The translations under genes were made by a program, and so were the position numbers. A stretch of DNA of 64,000 nucleotides from an uncultured Clostridia bacterium (GTDB lineage: Bacteria > Bacillota > Clostridia > Oscillospirales > Ruminococcaceae), in assembly GCA_947624375.1 (NCBI GenBank), contig CANQKD010000007.1:1-64000 (forward strand), written 5' to 3'. Shown one piece after another: positions 25,724 to 34,473 of the stretch (positions within the stretch are counted from its first letter, which is position 1; the number at the start of each line of letters is the position of its first letter). The notes beneath the pieces were generated by a model, which was given only the letters and a program-made list of their open reading frames with translations, was not told the origin of the DNA and searched no databases.

Positions 25724-26182
25724 TTATCGTGATCTTGCGGTATCCCGTATATCGGCGGTGAGTGCGATAGAAAACTCTCCTGCCGCGACGTTACCGAGCT
25801 CCAGAGTATAGGTGAGGTCGAGAGCGAGATGTCTGCCGTCAAAATCGTATTTTATATTGTTTGTGGTGACGTAAAAATTCAGCGCGCCGAACGGTGTGAC
25901 ATAGTTGCTGATGTGGCGTTTGCCGCTTTCTAAAATAAGCTTTGAAGCGCCGCCCACACCTCGCTGCAATATAACATAGGTATCGCCGCCGCGTTTGCTG
26001 ACTATTATGCGCACCTGCGTTTCGCCAAAAGACTGATCCATTACTTCGTCATATGTTATCTCGCAGCCGTCATCGGTCACAAGAAGTTGTCCGTCGCTGT
26101 CTATCTTCATGCTTGAAACTTCTTCGCCGTCGCTTTGGGTGCTTTCAAGATGTATCAGGCATCTTTGGGGTATGTTGTTCAT
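25724..26182 (-). CDS. DUF1934 (YwiB-like) beta-barrel protein
   Basis: 152 residues, the usual family size. Calycin-like beta-barrel pattern with paired strands: CLIHLESTQSDGEE, ITYDEVMDQSFGETQVRIIVS, YVILQRGV and LDLTYTLELGNVAAGEFSIAL. Function is unknown; it often sits near cell-wall or tRNA genes in Firmicutes, as here beside murI and ddl. Start at 26182 after AAGGAGTTGCC. Confidence 0.85.
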   Translation of the reverse strand: MNNIPQRCLIHLESTQSDGEEVSSMKIDSDGQLLVTDDGCEITYDEVMDQSFGETQVRIIVSKRGGDTYVILQRGVGGASKLILESGKRHISNYVTPFGALNFYVTTNNIKYDFDGRHLALDLTYTLELGNVAAGEFSIALTADIRDTARSR

Positions 26183-26202
26183 TTGCGTGGCAACTCCTTA
26201 TA

Positions 26203-27021
26203 TCAAAGAATACACTTTTTTACAGATGCATTTATATCGCTGCCGAGAAATGCAGCTACGTTGTCTGCAAAAAGTTCTTCGCTGTCGGTACAGTAGAGAC
26301 TGCAAGAGCCGCCCTCGGTCTTATCGCTGAGGAGGTGCTTTTCTGAAAGCAATGAAAGCGCATATTTTGCTGCCTCTGCCCCCGGTGAGATAAGCGAAAC
26401 GCCGCTTCCCATTATATCAGAAAAAATATCTTTAAGCAGCGGATAGTGGGTACAGCCCATAATGAGAGTATCTACATTTTCATCTGCCATTTCGCTTAAA
26501 TATTCATCTGCTATCAGGCGCGTTACTTTGTTTTCTCTGTCGGTATAGCCGTTTTCAACAAGCGGCACGAACATAGGGCAGGCGCGCGAAAAGACCTGAA
26601 TACCGGCATCAATTGCCTTTATAGCGTTTGTGTAGCACTGACTGCGCACCGTGGCAGGCGTGCCGATAACGCCTATTCTGCCGTTTTTAGTTTTCTTTAC
26701 TGCGGCGCTTACGGCAGGGGAGATAACGCCGCTGAAATTTTCAACGCCGCTGCCGTCAAATATCGGAACGCTTTCCATGACCGAAGAAACTGTACCGCAG
26801 GCGACCAGCACAAGTTTTACATCAAATTTCTTTAAAAAAGCTATATCCTGCCGGGCATACGCGGCTATTGTTTCACGGCTTTTAGTGCCGTAAGGCACAC
26901 GCGCGGTATCGCCCAGGTAGACTATATCTTCATGGGGCAGAAGCTCTTTGAGTTCTTTAAGACAGGTGAGACCGCCGATGCCCGAATCGAACACTCCTAT
27001 AGGTCTGTTAGCCGCTGTCAT
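26203..27021 (-). CDS. murI: Glutamate racemase
   Basis: 272 residues. Makes D-glutamate for peptidoglycan in the cytoplasm. Motifs are FDSGIGG (11-17), LGDTARVPYG, the first catalytic cysteine Cys75 in VACGTVS (the family more often has ACNT, so Asn is replaced by Gly here) and Cys190 in MGCTHYPLL. Its ATG overlaps the ddl stop (ATGA), so both D-amino acid steps are made from one message. Confidence 0.95.
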   Translation of the reverse strand: MTAANRPIGVFDSGIGGLTCLKELKELLPHEDIVYLGDTARVPYGTKSRETIAAYARQDIAFLKKFDVKLVLVACGTVSSVMESVPIFDGSGVENFSGVISPAVSAAVKKTKNGRIGVIGTPATVRSQCYTNAIKAIDAGIQVFSRACPMFVPLVENGYTDRENKVTRLIADEYLSEMADENVDTLIMGCTHYPLLKDIFSDIMGSGVSLISPGAEAAKYALSLLSEKHLLSDKTEGGSCSLYCTDSEELFADNVAAFLGSDINASVKKCIL

Positions 27022-28088
27022 AGCTGTGTCCTTTCAAAGGCGAGGGAAATAAGTCTGTCCATTTCCTCCTGCGCAGGCATACCGGTGTTTTCCATAAGTT
27101 TGGGGTACATACTTATAGGGGTGTGCCCGGGCATGGTGTTTATTTCATTCAGAACCACTTCGCCGTCCTTGGTGTAGAAAAAGTCAACTCTGGCAAGACC
27201 TTCGCAGCCTATAAGGCGGTATGCTTTGTCGGCTGTGTCGCGAACGCGCTCTATAACATCTTTGCCGAAAGTGGCAGGTATCTTGGTCTGCTCCTGCGGC
27301 ACGGTATACTTTGCTTCGTAGTCGTAAAAATCGTTGGCAGGCATTATTTCGCCTACGGTGGAAACGGTGAGTTTATCGTTGCCCATAACGGCGCACTCGC
27401 ACTCTATGCCGTCGATACCCTGTTCAACAAGAACTTTGGTATCGTGCGAAAACGCGGTCTGAATGCCCTCGCGCAGCTGTTTTATGCCATATGCTTTTGA
27501 GATGCCGACCGACGAGCCGCACCGCGAGGGTTTTATGAATATCGGGAATTTGAGCTGCTTTGTTATCTCCTCGCAGTATGAGTCCAGCCTGTCGAGGTCG
27601 CGCAGGCGCACGGGCAGCCATTTTGCCATTTTTATGCCGCCGCTTTCAAGTATCCTGTGCGCGAACTCTTTATCCATACAGCAGGCAGACGAGAGCATAT
27701 CGCAGCCGACGTAGGGTATCTGGGACATCTGGAAGAGCCCCTGAATTGAGCCGTCCTCGCCGTTTTTGCCGTGCAGGGCAGGGAAGATGCAGTCTACTTT
27801 CAGTCGGCTGACCTCGCCGTCGGGCATGGTCTCGATGAAGCCTCTATCGAGGGGGTCGGGGCTTAAAATGCAGGGCACGTTATCGCTGTGCTCTACCCAC
27901 TTGCCGTTTTTTATCTCCTCGACGCTGCCGATATAGTGCAGCCAGCGCCCTTTTTTGGTGATGCCCACCATAATTACTTCGTACTTGTCGCGAGGGATGT
28001 TGTTTATGATATACGATGCGGAAATGAGCGAAATATCGTGCTCGTTTGATCTTCCGCCGAATATCACTGCGACTCTTTTCTTTGCCAT
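27018..28088 (-). CDS. ddl: D-alanine--D-alanine ligase
   Basis: 356 residues. ATP-grasp ligase that joins two D-Ala for the stem peptide. Visible are FGGRSNEHDISL at the start, KPSRCGSSVGIS, YDYEAKYT of the omega loop (the tyrosine form seen in D-Ala:D-Ala enzymes, not VanA-type ligases), RVDFFY and LNEINTMPGHTPISMYP. The start follows CCGGAGG. First gene of a nine-gene minus-strand operon that joins wall precursor synthesis with tRNA modification. Confidence 0.96.
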   Translation of the reverse strand: MAKKRVAVIFGGRSNEHDISLISASYIINNIPRDKYEVIMVGITKKGRWLHYIGSVEEIKNGKWVEHSDNVPCILSPDPLDRGFIETMPDGEVSRLKVDCIFPALHGKNGEDGSIQGLFQMSQIPYVGCDMLSSACCMDKEFAHRILESGGIKMAKWLPVRLRDLDRLDSYCEEITKQLKFPIFIKPSRCGSSVGISKAYGIKQLREGIQTAFSHDTKVLVEQGIDGIECECAVMGNDKLTVSTVGEIMPANDFYDYEAKYTVPQEQTKIPATFGKDVIERVRDTADKAYRLIGCEGLARVDFFYTKDGEVVLNEINTMPGHTPISMYPKLMENTGMPAQEEMDRLISLAFERTQL

Positions 28089-28878
28089 TTCAATGCCTCC
28101 GGTTTCTTTGTGTATATTTATGAATGAGTGTTATAGTAGCAGAATTAGTGAATAGTGAATATTGAATAACGAATAGTTAATAGATAAGGTGCGGCTCACG
28201 CCGCGTATTTTAAAATCTTGTCAAGAAAATAAGAGTTTTCGGTCAAGCCTTTTTCAAAAGGCTTGCGGGGTGTGGGGCAGAGCCCCACGAAAGACACGAT
28301 AAGCGCTCCGAAAAAGGTGAATTGAAAAACAATCCGGTGGATTGTTTTTCAATGAGGACAGCGGTCGCGAGCGACCGCGTGAAGAATTATTTCGCCCCAA
28401 AAATTTAAAGCGAAATAATTCTTCGGGCGTTCCCTTTGGGAACGCTAATCCCATGCAAGAGAGGGATTTTCCTTTGAGAAGCTATATCTCTCTTTCCGCG
28501 TTCCATTATGGAACGCCGTACATTGTGAAAAAATCATAACTAGTAAATGCGCAAAAGTATTAGCACGCTCAAAATGAGAAGAAAACTAAATGATAGTGGA
28601 GCGTTGAACAGCTCCGCAGGCTTGCTGCGAAAGCAGCAATATTATTACGCGCAAAATTGAAGTTATAATTTCTTGCCTCTTGCTTCTCGTTTTCTTGCCT
28701 CTAGTAAGTATATTCGCTAAGTTTACATAATTATAATTAGTATACCACAATGCCGCCCGAATGTCAACTGCGGACAGGGGCATATGCTCAAAAGTGAATA
28801 TCATACATATATATAGGATAAAAGACGGCGAGCTATCGGCATATTATACAATAATTGCAAAAAAGACCGCGAAAATGC
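28089..28878. repeat. Repeat island between ddl and the zinc-ribbon gene
   Basis: GTGAATA heptamers (about 28147-28185), a GCGGCTCACGCCGC hairpin, a forward modular hairpin element (28228-28521), a GNRA hairpin TTGCTGCGAAAGCAGCAA near 28626-28643, and GCAAGAR heptamers near 28672-28705. No gene seen. Confidence 0.7.
28228..28521 (+). repeat. Modular hairpin element, long forward copy
   Basis: Adds modules to the basic set: TGGGGCAGAGCCCCA, then AACAATCC-GGT-GGATTGTT extended by TGAAA/TTTCA, GCGGTCG/CGACCGC, a 15-bp stem GAAGAATTATTTCGC with its complement, GCGTTCCC/GGGAACGC, AATCCC with loop TGCAAGAGA, and GCGTTCCATTATGGAACGC at the end. Confidence 0.7.
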
Positions 28879-28907
28879 TTGACTTATTTTGTTTGATGCA
28901 GTAAAAT
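28879..28907 (+). promoter_or_regulatory. Sigma-A promoter
   Basis: TTGACT at 28879-28884 and TAAAAT at 28902-28907, 17-bp spacer, ahead of the zinc-ribbon gene. Confidence 0.75.
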
Positions 28908-28960
28908 ATATTTAACGGCAAATTTGATTAAAACTTTTATTATTTTTGGAGGTAATAAGT

Positions 28961-30895
28961 ATGAGCAAATTCTGTGCAAACTGCGGCGCACAGCTGGATG
29001 ACAAGGCTGCATTCTGCAAACAGTGCGGAGCTAAACAGCCCGAAACTGCTGCTGCACCCCAAGCAAATACTGCACCTGCTGAAACTTCTGCACCGCAGAC
29101 ACCCCAAGCACCTGCTTCACCGGCTGCACCCGTTTCTGACGGCTCACCGATAGGGGCTATGGGCGAAAAGCTGGCTGCTATGTCTGCAGAGCAGAAGAAA
29201 AAGATAGGCATTATATCTGCCATAGCTGCTGCGGCTGTTATACTGGTGATAGTTGTGGTTTCTGTCATAGTATCTTTGACAAAATATCAGAAGATAGACT
29301 GCAAGGACCTGGTTTATGTATCTTACACCGGCATTGACGGCAAAGCGACCGCAAGTGTTTACCTTGCGACACCGGGCAACATACAGTACAACGACCCGAC
29401 TTTTGACAGCAAGTTCAAAGAATCAAAATACTATGACGATTATGATTACGACGGTTTTGCATCTTCGCTGGCTTCAAAGTGGCTGCTTGACGATGACGAC
29501 AAGGATTTCAAAGATGCATGGACAAAGTTTGATTCCAAAAAGGATATTAAAAAGGCTCAGGATAAGCTTGAAGATGTTGTTGAGTTCAAGGTAGACGAGG
29601 ATAAGCTCAAGAACCTTAAAAACGGCGACACGATAGAAATAAAGGTAAAATACAAGGAAGACAAACTGAAGGACAAGAACATAAAGCTTGAAAACACCGA
29701 ATTTACCATAACGGTAGAGGGTCTTACCGAGGCTGAAGTGCTCGATCCGCTTTCTAAAGTTACGGTATCGTTTGAGGGCGCTGACGGTCACGGCACGATG
29801 AAGATAAACACTGATGCGCTTTCTGAAGATGAGAAGGAACTGTTTTACATCTCCTGCGATCAGTCTTACGACAGCGATCTTTCAAACGGCGGTACTGTTA
29901 CAGTAAAGGCTGAATGTTATATGTCGATGTCTGACGGATATTTAATATACGACAAAAAATACTACACCTATGACGAAAACGCCATGAGCAGAGATTTCAC
30001 TGTTGAGGGTCTTAAAGAGCTTGCGGTTTTAGATCCGTTTGAGGGAGTAGAGATAACTTATTCCGGCGTTGCACCCGACCTTGATGTTTCTGTAAATACC
30101 GACAACTGCCCGGAGGTAGTAAGAGATTACATATACTTTGATATAGACGACAGATACGATCTTGCCATAGGCGACACATTTACTGTTACGGCGAGCGTTG
30201 ATTCATGGTATAATGAGGATCTTGCTGAACAGGGCTACAAGCTGGAAAGCGAAGAAGTTACAAAGCAGTTTACCGTTGAAGAAACTGCGCCGCACTACAT
30301 AAACGACCTTAGCGAAGTTGCCAATATTGACATGGATGTGCTTTATGAAAGCCTGCTGGAGGACATTAACGACAGCGTGGACAGCGCATATCTTGCAGGT
30401 GAGAGAGTGTTCGACTATGATGAGGACGGCAAGATAACCAAGATAAAGTCTGTAACTCTTGATGACACATATCTGGTCGCGCCGAAAGATGCCGCTAACA
30501 GCTCAAACAAGCTGTATCAGTTCTTCAAGGTAGAAACGACCTGCACTGTTGAGGGCAAGAGCAAGAATATAACGTTCTATGTTCTTGATGAAGCCGATTC
30601 TGCATACGTTGACGGCGGAGAGCTTAAATATGACGACTACTGGGTATATTACTATGTATCGCAGAAGAAGTCTGAGATGTTGAAAGAGTATGTAAACAGC
30701 GACAGCAACAAGGAAGACGGCAAGGTAATAACCAGCATCAAGGCAGGCGAAACACCCGAAGAAAAGCCTGCTGAGAGCGAGCCTGACGACAGTTCTTCAA
30801 AGGCTGATGACAGTTCATCAAAGGCTGATGACAGTTCTTCAAAGACCGATGATAGTTCATCGAAAACAGACGACAGTTCCTCACAAGCCGCGTAA
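28961..30895 (+). CDS. Zinc-ribbon membrane protein with large surface domain
   Basis: 644 residues. An N-terminal zinc ribbon (CANCG...CKQCG; Cys5, 8, 19, 22) is followed by a Pro/Ala-rich linker, one transmembrane helix (about 88-110), and a large acidic, beta-rich outer part with repeated units ending in TVEGL-EAEVLDP/FTVEGLKELAVLDP, like bacterial Ig-type repeats. The C-terminal tail is built from DDSSSK repeats. This layout is common in Clostridia surface proteins; the ligand is unknown. The start has TTGGAGG upstream. Confidence 0.85.
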   Translation: MSKFCANCGAQLDDKAAFCKQCGAKQPETAAAPQANTAPAETSAPQTPQAPASPAAPVSDGSPIGAMGEKLAAMSAEQKKKIGIISAIAAAAVILVIVVVSVIVSLTKYQKIDCKDLVYVSYTGIDGKATASVYLATPGNIQYNDPTFDSKFKESKYYDDYDYDGFASSLASKWLLDDDDKDFKDAWTKFDSKKDIKKAQDKLEDVVEFKVDEDKLKNLKNGDTIEIKVKYKEDKLKDKNIKLENTEFTITVEGLTEAEVLDPLSKVTVSFEGADGHGTMKINTDALSEDEKELFYISCDQSYDSDLSNGGTVTVKAECYMSMSDGYLIYDKKYYTYDENAMSRDFTVEGLKELAVLDPFEGVEITYSGVAPDLDVSVNTDNCPEVVRDYIYFDIDDRYDLAIGDTFTVTASVDSWYNEDLAEQGYKLESEEVTKQFTVEETAPHYINDLSEVANIDMDVLYESLLEDINDSVDSAYLAGERVFDYDEDGKITKIKSVTLDDTYLVAPKDAANSSNKLYQFFKVETTCTVEGKSKNITFYVLDEADSAYVDGGELKYDDYWVYYYVSQKKSEMLKEYVNSDSNKEDGKVITSIKAGETPEEKPAESEPDDSSSKADDSSSKADDSSSKTDDSSSKTDDSSSQAA

Positions 30896-30930
30896 TACAC
30901 GCGTGCATATATGAACAGCTACAAAACGGG

Positions 30931-30965
30931 AAGGCTCTCACATTTATTTGTGAGGGCTTTTCTGT
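30931..30965 (+). terminator. Rho-independent terminator
   Basis: AAGGCTCTCACA pairs with TGTGAGGGCTT around a short AT loop, followed by TTTCT. Confidence 0.8.
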
Positions 30966-31047
30966 GTGCGATTTGTCAATTTTGAGCCTGTGAGAAACAA
31001 TAATTTTATAGCAGGGTACGAAAATATGTGAAAGTTTCAAAACTTGC

Positions 31048-31076
31048 TTGACATGGCAATTTCGGTGTTATATAAT
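31048..31076 (+). promoter_or_regulatory. Consensus sigma-A promoter
   Basis: TTGACA at 31048-31053 and TATAAT at 31071-31076, 17-bp spacer, for the ABC exporter gene. Confidence 0.9.
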
Positions 31077-31119
31077 TATTATATATTTGATAAAATCGAA
31101 TTGGAGGGGAAAGCGCTTT

Positions 31120-33765
31120 ATGCTTAGTTTGAAGAATATAGTCAAAGACTACCCGATAGGCGACGAAGTTGTTCACGCGCTGAGAGATGTAAGCATAGAT
31201 TTTCGCGAAAACGAATTTGTGGCGATACTGGGTCACTCGGGCTGCGGCAAGACAACGCTTCTGAACATTATCGGCGGTCTTGACAAATACACGAGCGGCG
31301 ACCTTGTGATAAACGGAAAGTCTACAAAAGAATACAAGGACAGAGACTGGGACACATACCGCAATTATTCGATAGGTTTTGTGTTTCAAAGCTACAACCT
31401 TATTCCGCATCAGACGGTGCTTTCTAACGTTGAGCTTGCGCTTACGCTTTCGGGCGTTTCAAAGTCGCAGAGGCGGCAGAGGGCAATAGACGCGCTGAAA
31501 AAGGTAGGTCTGGGCGATCAGATAAACAAAAAGCCCAATCAGATGTCGGGCGGACAGATGCAGAGAGTTGCTATTGCGCGTGCGCTTGTAAACGATCCCG
31601 ATATTCTGCTTGCCGACGAGCCGACGGGTGCGCTGGACTCGGAGACGAGCGTGGCTATTATGGAGATACTCAAAGAGATCTCGAAAGACAAGCTTATTAT
31701 AATGGTAACGCACAACCCCGAGCTTGCGGAGAAGTACGCCACCAGAACGATAAGGCTGCTTGACGGCAAGATAACGAGCGATTCGCAGCCGTTTACTATA
31801 GACGAGCAGCAGGCTCTTAAAGAGGAAGAAGCGGCAAAGAACGCTCCCAAGCCGAAGAAGACTTCGATGTCGTTCTTTACGGCGATGTCACTCAGTCTTA
31901 ACAACCTTATGACGAAAAAGGGCAGGACGTTTCTGACCTCGTTTGCGGGAAGCATAGGCATTATAGGCATTGCTCTGATACTTTCGCTGTCGCATGGTGT
32001 ACAGTCGTACATTGACAGGGTGCAGGAGGACACGCTTTCAAGCTACCCTCTTCAGATAGATGCGCAGACCATTGACTACACGGATATGTTCCAGACGGCG
32101 GCAGGTGATGCGCCCGTTCAGCAGGAGCGAGAGGAAGACAGGATATACTCGAATGACATGATGTTCACGATGATGAACACGATGATGAGCCAGGTAATTA
32201 CCAACAATCTTAAAGATTTCAAGACGTTTTTAGAGAGCGATGAGAACGGATTTGACGAGCTTGTTACCGATATTCAGTACAGGTACACAACGCCGATGAA
32301 CATATACAATGCTGATACATCAAACGGGCTTGTTAAGGTGAACCCTACCACGCTTTTTGAAGATATGTATGCGGCGATGGGACTTTCTTTCAACATGGAA
32401 AGCAATGCGAGCTCGGTATATTCTTCGACAATGTCGCAGATGGGTGTATGGACGCAGATGCTTGACAATGACGAGCTGCTGGCTAATCAGTATGATGTTC
32501 TGGCAGGAAGAATGCCCGAAAATTACAACGAGGTAGTTTTCATTGTTGACGAGAACAACGGCGTTGCTGACACGGCTCTGTACGCGCTGGGTCTGAAAGA
32601 TTTTTCCGAGATAGAGCAGATGCTCAAAGATGCCATGGCAGGCAAGCCTATTGAAAAGCAGGATATAGAGCAGGTATCTTACAGCTTTGATGACATACTG
32701 GGGCTGGAATTCAAGCTGATGGTGAACACCGACTACTTTGCCAAAGAAAACGGCAGGTGGGTAGATAAATCGAAAGATGATGCATATGTTCTGAGCAAAC
32801 TGGGCGACTGCGAGACGATTAAAGTTGTTGGTATCATAAAGCCGAATGAAGAGGCAGTTGCTACATCGGCGGCAGGTGTTATAGGCTACCGCGGCGAGCT
32901 TATGGACAGACTTATTACAAAGGTAAACGAGAGCGAGATTGTTAAAGAGCAGCAGGCTGACCCGGAGACTGACGTATTCACGGGTATGAAGTTTGAGGGC
33001 GGCGAATTTACCGAAGAAATGCTGCAAGAGTATCTGGCGACACTGCCCGAAGATCAGCGCACGCAGATAGAGCAATCAATTGAGCAGATGGAAGCCATGG
33101 GAATGACACTTCAGCAGATAGTGGAGATGTCGGGCGAGCAGTTCCAGACGAATGCGACCTATGAAGGAAACTTATCTTTAATGGGTGTGGCAGACCTGAG
33201 CGAGCCATCGAGCATACTTATTTACCCGAAAGATTTTGAATCGAAAGAGACGATCACAGACAAGATAAGCGGCTACAACGACAAGGTAGGCGAGGAAAAC
33301 GAGATAGTTTACACCGACTACATAGGTTTGCTGATGAGCAGCGTTACGACGATAATAAATGCGATAAGCTACATTCTTATTGCGTTTGTGGCGATCTCTC
33401 TGATAGTTTCGTCTATTATGATAGGCATAATAACCTACATCTCTGTACTGGAGAGGACGAAGGAGATCGGCATACTGCGTGCGATAGGCGCTTCAAAGAA
33501 GGATATATCGCGCGTGTTCAACGCTGAAACGCTTATTGTGGGCTTCGGCGCCGGAGCGATAGGTATTATAGTCACGGTGCTGCTGAATATACCGATAAAC
33601 ATAATAATAAAGCACATTACAGACATTGGCGGACTTTCAAAACTGCCGTTTGTGGGCGGTGCGGCGCTTGTGATAATCTCTATGCTGCTGACGCTTATTG
33701 CAGGACTTATACCCTCTCGCTTTGCGGCGAAGAAAGACCCTGTTATTGCACTGCGCACAGAATAA
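31120..33765 (+). CDS. MacB-type ABC exporter, ATPase and permease in one chain
   Basis: 881 residues. An N-terminal ATPase has Walker A GHSGCGKTT (38-46), signature MSGGQMQRVAIARAL and Walker B ILLADEPTG. It is followed by a MacB-like permease: one TM near residue 280, a long extracytoplasmic domain (about 310-745) and three C-terminal TM helices of the FtsX fold. Such mechanotransducing transporters expel peptides or drive surface processes. The ATPase and permease are often separate genes; here they are fused. The start follows GGAGGGG. Monocistronic. Confidence 0.92.
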   Translation: MLSLKNIVKDYPIGDEVVHALRDVSIDFRENEFVAILGHSGCGKTTLLNIIGGLDKYTSGDLVINGKSTKEYKDRDWDTYRNYSIGFVFQSYNLIPHQTVLSNVELALTLSGVSKSQRRQRAIDALKKVGLGDQINKKPNQMSGGQMQRVAIARALVNDPDILLADEPTGALDSETSVAIMEILKEISKDKLIIMVTHNPELAEKYATRTIRLLDGKITSDSQPFTIDEQQALKEEEAAKNAPKPKKTSMSFFTAMSLSLNNLMTKKGRTFLTSFAGSIGIIGIALILSLSHGVQSYIDRVQEDTLSSYPLQIDAQTIDYTDMFQTAAGDAPVQQEREEDRIYSNDMMFTMMNTMMSQVITNNLKDFKTFLESDENGFDELVTDIQYRYTTPMNIYNADTSNGLVKVNPTTLFEDMYAAMGLSFNMESNASSVYSSTMSQMGVWTQMLDNDELLANQYDVLAGRMPENYNEVVFIVDENNGVADTALYALGLKDFSEIEQMLKDAMAGKPIEKQDIEQVSYSFDDILGLEFKLMVNTDYFAKENGRWVDKSKDDAYVLSKLGDCETIKVVGIIKPNEEAVATSAAGVIGYRGELMDRLITKVNESEIVKEQQADPETDVFTGMKFEGGEFTEEMLQEYLATLPEDQRTQIEQSIEQMEAMGMTLQQIVEMSGEQFQTNATYEGNLSLMGVADLSEPSSILIYPKDFESKETITDKISGYNDKVGEENEIVYTDYIGLLMSSVTTIINAISYILIAFVAISLIVSSIMIGIITYISVLERTKEIGILRAIGASKKDISRVFNAETLIVGFGAGAIGIIVTVLLNIPINIIIKHITDIGGLSKLPFVGGAALVIISMLLTLIAGLIPSRFAAKKDPVIALRTE

Positions 33766-33783
33766 CAGATATACAGAAAAAAC

Positions 33784-33814
33784 AAAGCCATGGAATTTTT
33801 CCGTGGCTTTTTGT
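33784..33814. terminator. Terminator between ABC exporter and hicB
   Basis: AAAGCCATGG / CCGTGGCTTT stem with an AT-rich loop and TTTTT; ends the exporter transcript and could also serve the convergent hicB gene. Confidence 0.8.
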
Positions 33815-33851
33815 TATGCGGTTGTGTATGTTATACAAATGTGTGGAGAGA

Positions 33852-34208
33852 TCATCTCACGGCATCAAACTTGCTAAGAAGATACATACAGTATTGGTTC
33901 ATGCTTATACCCTCTTGTTTGGCGTGCTCTGATAAGCTGTGATGCAGCGATTTAGGTATGCGCAGTTTGAATTGTCCCGAATAGCTGTCATCTGACACAG
34001 GTTCAGGTATATTTGTATTGTTCTCAATAGCTGCTATAAGCCATTCTTTTTTAGCTTGTTCAGCGTTTTCAAACGCAGCCTGCAAAGTATCGGCGCAGGT
34101 CAGACAGCCGGGCAGTTCGGGATAGGAGATAACATAGCCGCCCTCATCTGCATCGGGTATTATCTCTATTTTGTACGGCAGTTTTAAGTATTCTTCTAAG
34201 GTTTTCAT
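33852..34208 (-). CDS. hicB: HicB-type antitoxin without a HicA partner
   Basis: 118 residues. The N-terminal HicB fold (YKIEIIPDADEGGYVISYPELPGC) is a partial RNase-H-like domain; the C-terminal ribbon-helix-helix (GQFKLRIPKSLHHSLSEHAKQEGISMNQYCMYLLS) binds operator DNA. No HicA toxin gene is present on either side. The start at 34208 follows GAGGAGG. The ATG overlaps the stop of a 13-codon frame on the same transcript. Confidence 0.88.
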   Translation of the reverse strand: MKTLEEYLKLPYKIEIIPDADEGGYVISYPELPGCLTCADTLQAAFENAEQAKKEWLIAAIENNTNIPEPVSDDSYSGQFKLRIPKSLHHSLSEHAKQEGISMNQYCMYLLSKFDAVR

Positions 34209-34248
34209 GACATTTCCTCCTCGTTTTCTATGATCTCTTTGACCATGC
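34207..34248 (-). CDS. Short upstream frame overlapping hicB
   Basis: A 13-residue frame (MVKEIIENEEEMS) whose TGA overlaps the hicB ATG. It has no clear ribosome site of its own and may simply be leader sequence, a leader peptide, or the remnant of a lost partner gene. Low confidence. Confidence 0.25.
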
Positions 34249-34281
34249 GCACATAAGCCTTTTTTTATAGGTTTGTGATAT

Positions 34282-34311
34282 ATTATACCACGGTGTCATA
34301 TATGGTGTCAA
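34282..34311 (-). promoter_or_regulatory. Sigma-A promoter of hicB
   Basis: On the minus strand TTGACA (34306-34311) and TATAAT (34282-34287) are 18 bp apart. TGACACC elements repeat within the spacer and may form the autoregulatory operator. Confidence 0.75.
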
Positions 34312-34397
34312 GCGTTTTTGTAATTTATTTTTGTGTCACGGTGACGCAGTTGTGTATATTATACAAAATTATGGTGGAAATTTCTACAAAAAAAGGG

Positions 34398-34425
34398 TTG
34401 ACCGACTGAGGATATGTGCTATAAT
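34398..34425 (+). promoter_or_regulatory. Sigma-A promoter, first duplicated gene
   Basis: TTGACC at 34398-34403 and TATAAT at 34420-34425, 16-bp spacer. Almost the same sequence precedes the paralogue at 35847. Confidence 0.75.
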
Positions 34426-34473
34426 AAAACTAAAGATAATATTTACGACAAATTTTTCGGGAGGTGCACGGCG

